Below, one piece after another: positions 6,493 through 10,408 of a stretch of DNA of 10,408 bases. The DNA lies in assembly GCA_002690445.1 (NCBI GenBank), contig NZER01000111.1, forward strand, positions 1-10,408, given 5' to 3'. The notes under the pieces were generated by a model. The model saw nothing but the letters and a program-made list of their open reading frames with translations, ran no database searches and had not been told where the DNA came from. The stretch is from Candidatus Pacearchaeota archaeon. GTDB taxonomy: Archaea > Nanoarchaeota > Nanoarchaeia > Pacearchaeales > GW2011-AR1. How positions within the stretch are numbered: the stretch's first letter is position 1; the number at the start of each line of letters is the position of its first letter. The translations under genes were made by a program, and so were the position numbers.

Positions 6493-6500
6493 TTATATAA
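6493..6500 (-). promoter_or_regulatory. TATA box of the 84-aa gene
   Basis: TTATATAA on the minus strand is centred 24-25 bp from the ATG at 6472, predicting a leaderless transcript. It lies just outside the half copy of the fold-back repeat that begins near 6520. Confidence 0.6.
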
Positions 6501-6519
6501 GTTTTATTGCGATTACTTG

Positions 6520-6650
6520 AAAAATAAAAATGGCTTTGCTAATTTTTATTTTATTGAAGCGCCTTACGGCGCCAAGTGATCTAGTAAAATCTTTTTCTGC
6601 GGGGTTTGGCTTGGCGAAAATCTCCGCCTTGTCGGCTTTCGATTTTCGCT
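6520..6650. repeat. Half copy of the fold-back repeat, copy 2
   Basis: Three blocks match copy 1 in the same order and nearly the same spacing: ATTTTTATTTT at 6542-6552 (88-98 in copy 1), a 17-nt block around GCGCCTTACGGCGC at 6558-6574 (104-120), and a 20-nt block from TTGGCTTGGCG at 6606-6625 (153-172). The apex hairpin is kept (6521-6533 against 6538-6552), but the GC-rich left arm is absent. Beyond it, GCGAAAATC (6614-6622) pairs perfectly with GATTTTCGC (6641-6649). The rest of the gap, 6651-6790, is AT-rich; I see only the small palindrome AGTAAA-C-TTTACT (6724-6736) and no gene. Confidence 0.8.
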
Positions 6651-6790
6651 GACATCTTTATTAATGTGTAATCCTTTTTTTTCACATCGTAAAATGCTTT
6701 AGATTACTTAATTTATATTGAATAGTAAACTTTACTTAATAACTAATTAAAACATGTTCGTAAGTGTTTAATAATCATGAGACATTGCAG

Positions 6791-7639
6791 TCAGATGATT
6801 GTGCCGTTTAACTTACTTAGGGCAATCTGGTTGATAGCTTCTATTGCAGGATTGATTTCTAGGGCGAATCCGAGGCCTTCTGCGCCTGAGACCTTAAAGT
6901 TGTTTATTCCTATTACTTCGCCTTTTGTGTTGATTAGAGGGCCTCCTGAGTTGCCTGGATTAAGCGGAACATCTATTTGGAAGTAGAATGGCAATTTGTT
7001 TGCTCCTTCTCTGTCGCGTGCTGAGATAATTCCTTCTGTTGCTGTGAAAGCCAGACCGAGTGGGTTGCCTATTGCAATGGCTTTTTCGCCTATTTTAACG
7101 TCATCGCTGTCGCCTAAATCTAGTTTGTGGAGGTTGGTATCATCTATTTTTAATAAGGCAAGGTCCATTACTCTGTTAGTGCCTATTAATGTTACTGTAT
7201 ATGAATTTGTGTCATAGGTGAAGACGCCTGCTGATTCTGCTCCTGCTATAACATGTTGGTTTGTGATTATGTAGCCGTTTTCTGTTATAATGAATCCGGT
7301 GCCTTGCGAGACATCGGTTTTAATTGTGACAACGCCCATTGTTTCTGTTTCAATTATCCCGGAAAAGTCGGCTGATGCAGTAGCTTTTATTTCGCTTAGC
7401 TGTTCTTGGAAATCTTCTGTTGTTGCTGTGATGGAATTTGACAATGTGTTAATTTTGCTTTGCAGGTCTTGGTTTTGGAGGTTGATTTTTTCGTTGAGTA
7501 ATTTTTCGGTCTGGTTGAGGGCAGATAAAGATTGGTTTGTTTTTTCGTAGATTAGGTAGATAGTGAAAGACTGCACAGATAGGATGATAACTAGCATAGT
7601 GACGACAGATATTGTAAGTTTGATTTTTCTTTTTGCCAT
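6791..7639 (-). CDS. htrA: Membrane-anchored HtrA/DegP-type serine protease without PDZ
   Basis: This is a trypsin-fold S1C serine protease for extracytoplasmic protein quality control. The 282-aa product begins with a basic MAKRKIK and a hydrophobic segment at about residues 8-30, best read as an uncleaved signal anchor. A likely coiled coil or helix follows at 32-88. The protease domain (95-275) has His129 in TNQHV, Asp159 in RVMDLALLKI and Ser231 in NPGNSGGPL. The protein ends soon after GLGFALEI, so the C-terminal PDZ domain found in most HtrA proteins is missing. The N-terminus would be cytoplasmic and the protease outside. The start is supported by a minus-strand TATA-like box (7666-7673) about 30 bp upstream. 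It diverges from rnp2 with only 37 bp between start codons. Confidence 0.93.
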   Translation of the reverse strand: MAKRKIKLTISVVTMLVIILSVQSFTIYLIYEKTNQSLSALNQTEKLLNEKINLQNQDLQSKINTLSNSITATTEDFQEQLSEIKATASADFSGIIETETMGVVTIKTDVSQGTGFIITENGYIITNQHVIAGAESAGVFTYDTNSYTVTLIGTNRVMDLALLKIDDTNLHKLDLGDSDDVKIGEKAIAIGNPLGLAFTATEGIISARDREGANKLPFYFQIDVPLNPGNSGGPLINTKGEVIGINNFKVSGAEGLGFALEINPAIEAINQIALSKLNGTII

Positions 7640-7646
7640 TGGATAA

Positions 7647-7655
7647 ATATAAAAA
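7647..7655 (+). promoter_or_regulatory. TATA box of rnp2
   Basis: ATATAAAAA is centred about 26 bp upstream of the rnp2 ATG. It lies between the htrA start and the htrA TATA box, so the two divergent core promoters are interleaved. Confidence 0.55.
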
Positions 7656-7665
7656 GAATAGTTTG

Positions 7666-7673
7666 TTTAAAAA
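7666..7673 (-). promoter_or_regulatory. TATA box of htrA
   Basis: On the minus strand TTTTTAAA is centred about 30 bp from the htrA ATG, giving a leader of only a few bases. It lies immediately before the rnp2 start codon on the other strand. Confidence 0.45.
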
Positions 7674-7676
7674 TTT

Positions 7677-7964
7677 ATGGCAACAGAGAAAACAATGAGA
7701 TTGAAGTTGAAACCGAGTGCGCGGGATAAACGGAGGTATTTTTTAGTTTCTGGCGGGGGGAATGAGAAAATTGAAAAAGCGATTTTGGATTATGTTGGGG
7801 TTTTGGGTTTTGCTAAATCTGCTTATATGTTTGTGAAAAAAGCGAAGGGGAGGGCTGTGGGGAGTTGTTTAAGGCAGGAGTTGAATAATGTTCGGGCGGG
7901 GCTTGGGTTTGGGGGGATGAAGATTGATAAGGTGAGTGGGACTTTGAAGGGGTTGGGGGTTTGA
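7677..7964 (+). CDS. rnp2: RNase P protein component 2 (Pop5/Rpp14 family)
   Basis: This is a protein subunit of archaeal RNase P, which trims tRNA 5' leaders together with a catalytic RNA. The 95-aa product shows the family layout: KPSARDKRRYFLV (12-24) near the N-terminus, a central helix KIEKAILDYVGVLG (31-44), then strands and a helix with SCLRQELNNVRAGL (63-76), ending in VSGTLKGLGV (86-95). Pop5 proteins of other archaea are usually nearer 110-130 aa; this one lacks the C-terminal tail. A leaderless start is supported by the TATA-like box at 7647-7655. In many archaea this gene neighbours psmA and SBDS, and it does so here, though a hairpin-rich gap and a separate promoter intervene. 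Confidence 0.88.
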   Translation: MATEKTMRLKLKPSARDKRRYFLVSGGGNEKIEKAILDYVGVLGFAKSAYMFVKKAKGRAVGSCLRQELNNVRAGLGFGGMKIDKVSGTLKGLGV

Positions 7965-8160
7965 TAATGATATTCTTTCAAGCTGCGCCCTTCGGGCGCT
8001 GCAGATAGTTGAAATCAAAGATTTCAATAATTAATACTAATCTGCCTCGCTTCGCTCGGTTAGTAACTCTCTCACAAATCACTTTTGCATTTGGACGGAG
8101 CGTAAGCAAAAGCAATTTGCTCGCCCACCCCCCCTTTTACTGCCCGACTTGTTCTGCTTA
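7965..8160. repeat. Cluster of short palindromes in the rnp2-psmA gap
   Basis: No gene is visible in the 297-bp gap between rnp2 and psmA. Its first two thirds hold a string of inverted repeats: GCGCCC-TTC-GGGCGC (7985-7999), TTGAAATC-AAA-GATTTCAA (8009-8027), CTAA/TTAG (about 8037-8063) around the mirror-symmetric CTCGCTTCGCTC, CTTTTGC (8082-8088) against GCAAAAG (8106-8112), and AGCAA-T-TTGCT (8111-8121). A C7 run at 8128-8134 followed by TTTT ends the block. The hairpins could form the 3' end of the rnp2 transcript, or a mosaic of dispersed repeats. Confidence 0.6.
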
Positions 8161-8210
8161 ACTTATAATATAATTATGGGTCATCACATTGAAAGTGTAG
8201 AATAACAATC

Positions 8211-8249
8211 TTTATAAAACACTAACAATAGTCATAACTACTAAATATT
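8211..8249 (+). promoter_or_regulatory. Two candidate TATA boxes for the psmA operon
   Basis: TTTATAAA at 8211-8218 is the better match and predicts a start near 8240, giving a 20-30-nt leader. TAAATATT at 8242-8249 is centred 25 bp before the ATG at 8271 and would give a leaderless mRNA from that internal start. Neither start codon has a strong Shine-Dalgarno sequence. Confidence 0.45.
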
Positions 8250-8261
8250 CTCTTAAATAAG

Positions 8262-8963
8262 ATGGAAGATATGCAACACCAAGTTATGGGGTATGACCGG
8301 GCGGCGACGATGTTTGCGCCTGACGGGCACATACTTCAGGTAGAGTACGCTGAAAAGACAATTCGGCTGGGTAGTGCCTCTATTGGAATTGTGTGTAAAG
8401 ATGGTGTTGTGATTATTTCTGACAGGAGACAGAAAGATATTTTGATTGTTGAGGATTCAGTTAATAAGATTAATGAAATTGATGAACATATTGTTGTTGT
8501 TAGTGCTGGGATTACTTCAGATGCGCGGATTTTGGTTGAGAAAGCGCGAGTGTTGGCTCAGCAGCACAGGGTGACTTATGACTCTGCTCCGACAACTGAG
8601 GCAATTGTTAAGGATGTTGCAGATATTAAACAGCAGTTTACGCAGTATGGGGGGGCGCGGCCTTTTGGTGTTGCTTTGATGTTTGGCGGATTTAATGGGG
8701 CGCCGGTTTTATATACAACAGATGTAACAGGAAATTACTGCCAGTATAAAGCAAATGCAATTGGGGAAAATGACGAGAAGATTAGGGAGAAATTAAAAGA
8801 AAGATATAAAGAAGATATGACACTGAAAGAAGGAATTAAACTTGCTTTAGATATTTTCAAGGAAATTCAGGGTGAGGAGTTTTCATTAGATAGGTTTGAT
8901 GCTGGGATTATTGGGGCTGATAAGAAAATAAAAAAGGTGAGCGGGGCTGAGTTGGAAATATGA
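8262..8963 (+). CDS. psmA: Proteasome subunit alpha
   Basis: This forms the outer alpha rings of the 20S proteasome, which gate substrate entry and dock the ATPase. The 233-aa product has the alpha-subunit signature GYDRAATMFAPDGHILQVEYA starting at residue 10 and the TQYGGARPFGV motif at about 127-137. Lys69 in VNKINEID matches the pocket lysine that binds HbYX tails in the Thermoplasma subunit. The length equals that of the Thermoplasma subunit. The first ATG gives MEDMQHQVMGYDRA; Met4 (8271) gives MQHQVMGYDRA, closer to other archaeal alpha N-termini and with its own TATA-like box, so 8271 may be the true start. The stop overlaps the next gene by ATGA. No beta subunit is present in the window. 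Confidence 0.96.
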   Translation: MEDMQHQVMGYDRAATMFAPDGHILQVEYAEKTIRLGSASIGIVCKDGVVIISDRRQKDILIVEDSVNKINEIDEHIVVVSAGITSDARILVEKARVLAQQHRVTYDSAPTTEAIVKDVADIKQQFTQYGGARPFGVALMFGGFNGAPVLYTTDVTGNYCQYKANAIGENDEKIREKLKERYKEDMTLKEGIKLALDIFKEIQGEEFSLDRFDAGIIGADKKIKKVSGAELEI

Positions 8964-9361
8964 TAGATTATCAGGCAGTTATAACTGGGAATGGACACCT
9001 TATTCTTGAAACGGTGGGTGTGGCTTTTCCAGAAGAATTTATTTCAGATGCTGCTGATACTATTGGTGCTCCACTTCCAGACATTTTAAGAGGTGGTGTA
9101 ATGACTTCTTATCTAGACTGGCGATTAGGAGAGCTTAGGGGTTTGGCAAAGCGTGTTGGGGGAGGAGTTTGCGCATATAACATTACTCAGTTAACTCATC
9201 TTGATAGTGAAAACGGGGAGAGAGATCCTAATGCGAGGAATGCTCTTGTTACAGCAACTTTCCCTAAAAAAGATGCAGTAATTGAATTTCACAAGCTTTT
9301 ATTAAGTTGTGGATATAATATAAGGGGAACAAAACAAACAGAATTGGCAGGGGTTTTATAA
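8960..9361 (+). CDS. Uncharacterised 133-aa protein between psmA and SBDS
   Basis: I do not recognise this family. The product has no transmembrane segment or obvious catalytic motif. It has an N-terminal beta-rich stretch (DYQAVITGNGHLILETVGVAF), a Gly-rich middle (LAKRVGGGVCAYNI), and a C-terminal strand-helix-strand unit (ALVTATFPKKDAVIEFHKLLLSCGYNIRG) that could belong to a ferredoxin-like fold. There are two cysteines, at 71 and 117. Its ATG overlaps the psmA stop (ATGA) and its TAA directly abuts the SBDS ATG, so all three are one translationally coupled unit. That tight arrangement supports a real, expressed gene and suggests a role linked to the proteasome or ribosome maturation. Conservation beyond this genome is unknown. 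Confidence 0.82.
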   Translation: MIDYQAVITGNGHLILETVGVAFPEEFISDAADTIGAPLPDILRGGVMTSYLDWRLGELRGLAKRVGGGVCAYNITQLTHLDSENGERDPNARNALVTATFPKKDAVIEFHKLLLSCGYNIRGTKQTELAGVL

Positions 9362-10030
9362 ATGGTAGATACAACTGCGAGGGTAACAAAAGAGGGAAAG
9401 CATTTTGAGATTTTAGTTGATTTAGATGAGGCGCTGAAGGTGCGGAAGGGGGAGGGAAATGTGGGTGTAGCTGTTTTAAGTGATGCTGTTTTTCATAATT
9501 TAAAAAGCGGGGAGCATGCTTCTGATGGGGATTTGAAAAAGATTTTTGGAACTGCTGATTTTAGCGGTGTTGCTGAGAAGATTATTAAGAACGGGGAGGT
9601 TGTTTTGCCGACTGAGTATAAGAGCGGGGAGCAGGATAAGAAGTATAAGCAGGTTGTTGATTTTTTAAGTAAGAATGCTGTTTCGCCTTCAGGAACTCCT
9701 TATACTTCTGATAGGATTATGAAGGCGCTGCAAGAGGCGCATGTTCAGATTAAGAACAAGGCAATTGATTTGCAGATTAATGATATTGTTGAGCAGCTTG
9801 CTAAGGTGCTTCCTGTTAAAATTGAGATGAAGAAAATTAAGATTACGATCCCGGCTCAGCATACTGGGAAAGCTTACGGAGTTATTAATGAGTTTAAGGA
9901 ATCGGAAGAGTGGCTTGGGAACGGGGATTTGGTAGTTGTTGTTAATGTGCCTGCTGGGCTTGTTATGGATTTTTATGATAAGTTAAATGGGGTGACGCAT
10001 GGGTCGGGGCTGGCGGAGGATGTTGAGTAA
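9362..10030 (+). CDS. Ribosome maturation protein SBDS/Sdo1
   Basis: This is an SBDS family protein that, with an EF-2-like GTPase, acts in late maturation of the large ribosomal subunit. The 222-aa product follows the three-domain layout: an FYSH domain (about 1-90) with ARVTKEGKHFEILVD and KSGEHAS-DGDLKKIFGT; a helical domain (95-160) containing GTPYTSDRIMKALQEAHV; and a C-terminal ferredoxin-like domain (160-222). The start abuts the preceding stop codon. In many archaea SBDS is followed by exosome genes (rrp4, rrp41, rrp42); here it is followed by a terminator-like hairpin and a gap instead. Confidence 0.95.
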   Translation: MVDTTARVTKEGKHFEILVDLDEALKVRKGEGNVGVAVLSDAVFHNLKSGEHASDGDLKKIFGTADFSGVAEKIIKNGEVVLPTEYKSGEQDKKYKQVVDFLSKNAVSPSGTPYTSDRIMKALQEAHVQIKNKAIDLQINDIVEQLAKVLPVKIEMKKIKITIPAQHTGKAYGVINEFKESEEWLGNGDLVVVVNVPAGLVMDFYDKLNGVTHGSGLAEDVE

Positions 10031-10035
10031 GCGCG

Positions 10036-10109
10036 GGGATTGTCTAATTTTGTAGACTTTTTATAAATTTCTGTTACATAAGGAAATCTCCTTATGAGTT
10101 AGCAATCCC
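10036..10109 (+). other. Multi-hairpin region after SBDS, possible structured RNA
   Basis: GGGATTG (10036-10042) is complementary to CAATCCC (10103-10109). Inside are GTCTA/TAGAC (10042-10057) and the 8-bp perfect stem CATAAGGA/TCCTTATG (10077-10096, loop AATC). Together they can form a closed three-way junction of about 74 nt. It is not a tRNA, as no T-arm with a TTC-type loop is present. It may be a structured 3' UTR. The remainder of the gap (10110-10300) shows only short palindromes, such as TTAGTACTAA near 10147 and CTCTAA/TTAGAG near 10190-10208, with no gene. Confidence 0.35.
10042..10062 (+). terminator. Hairpin plus T5 after SBDS
   Basis: GTCTA (10042-10046) pairs with TAGAC (10053-10057) and is followed at once by TTTTT (10058-10062), 12 bp past the SBDS stop. 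It would end the psmA operon. The T-tract alone may suffice in archaea. Confidence 0.5.
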
Positions 10110-10305
10110 AAAACTAAAAGAAAAATTAAATGTGCCTAATAAGTGGTTAGTACTAATTGAGCTTTCTTTTTATTTGGTTTTTTCATAAACTCTAAGCATT
10201 CTTTAGAGCTTATCTGTGTTATCGAGGTAACCTTATTTCTGGATAAAACAGAAACTTCATAAACCATGCATTGTTGCATTAAAGGGAGCTAATCAAACAC
10301 AAATC

Positions 10306-10331
10306 TTTTTAAAGGGGTGTACGTCTGTACA
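10306..10331 (+). promoter_or_regulatory. Promoter with operator-like inverted repeat
   Basis: TTTTTAAA (10306-10313) is centred 25 bp upstream of the ATG at 10335, so a leaderless transcript is expected. Between the box and the start lies TGTAC-GTCT-GTACA (10318-10331), a perfect inverted repeat where a bound repressor would block initiation. Another perfect inverted repeat, ATGCA-TTGT-TGCAT, lies upstream at 10266-10279 with the same arm and spacer lengths. Confidence 0.5.
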
Positions 10332-10334
10332 TAC

Positions 10335-10408
10335 ATGGAAATAACTGGAATTGATATAAAGAAAGTCAAAAAGAAAAATCCTGAAGAAATGAAATCTGTA
10401 AGAATGCA
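10335..10408 (+). CDS. Partial gene, N-terminus only
   Basis: An open frame begins at the ATG at 10335 and runs off the window end. The visible 24 residues start MEITGIDIKKVKKKN and continue PEEMKSVRM. They are highly charged and Lys-rich and I cannot assign a family. It does not look like the N-terminus of Rrp4, the gene that often follows SBDS. The TATA-like box at the expected distance and the operator-like repeat support a real start. Confidence 0.55.
   Translation, partial: MEITGIDIKKVKKKNPEEMKSVRM

Noticed and set aside
6630..6660. 24-codon minus-strand ORF (MSAKIESRQGGDFRQ...) within the half repeat
   Set aside because: It lies inside the repeat, has no SD or well-placed TATA box, and ends within repeat sequence; chance is the simplest explanation.
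8120..8190. Box C/D sRNA on the minus strand, from a GTGATGA near 8180-8190
   Set aside because: No box D (CTGA) follows within the usual distance and no C'/D' pair is visible.
8901..8963. Truncated proteasome alpha C-terminus
   Set aside because: The protein is shorter than many archaeal alpha subunits, but its 233 aa equal the length of the Thermoplasma subunit, so this is normal variation.
10036..10110. tRNA gene suggested by a 7-bp end stem and about 74-nt length
   Set aside because: There is no T-arm with a TTC-type loop before the 3' strand, no plausible anticodon arm and no D-loop GG.

Overview
The window looks like a piece of an AT-rich archaeal genome. The evidence is an Mre11-Rad50 pair, an archaeal RNase J, an archaeal RNase P protein (Pop5 type), a proteasome alpha subunit and an SBDS protein. 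TATA-like boxes sit 24-30 bp upstream of most operon start codons, so transcripts would be leaderless or nearly so, and several genes overlap by ATGA. Short versions of several proteins (680-aa Rad50, 95-aa Pop5) and tight packing suggest a reduced-genome lineage such as a DPANN archaeon. That placement is inference, because no rRNA or other marker is present.

Layout. Positions 1-178 hold a nearly perfect fold-back repeat just beyond the rad50 stop. On the minus strand, read right to left, are mre11 then rad50 (3417-179, 4-bp overlap). A separate minus-strand operon contains RNase J, a tail-anchored low-complexity membrane protein and an Mtq2/HemK-like N5-glutamine methyltransferase (6168-3721). 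An orphan 84-aa gene (6472-6218) lies upstream of it, and a membrane-anchored HtrA-type protease without PDZ (7639-6791) further right. The gap at 3418-3720 holds a 16-bp perfect palindrome, a 14-bp direct repeat and what may be a complete tiny plus-strand transcription unit. The gap at 6473-6790 holds a promoter and a half copy of the fold-back repeat.

On the plus strand, rnp2/pop5 (7677-7964) starts 37 bp from the divergent htrA start. After a hairpin-rich gap (7965-8261) comes psmA, an unrecognised 133-aa gene and SBDS (8262-10030), joined by an ATGA overlap and a directly abutting stop/start. This resembles the start of the archaeal proteasome/exosome superoperon. The exosome genes do not follow directly: after a terminator-like hairpin and a ~300-bp gap, a partial gene (10335 to the window end) has its own TATA box.

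Functionally the window combines double-strand-break processing (Mre11-Rad50), RNA maturation and decay (RNase P, RNase J), translation factor modification and ribosome maturation (Mtq2-like, SBDS) and protein quality control (20S proteasome, HtrA). I see no CRISPR array, tRNA, rRNA, transposase or recognisable defence system. The most unusual items are the fold-back repeat family, the tiny SD-bearing transcription unit, and the uncharacterised gene locked between psmA and SBDS.
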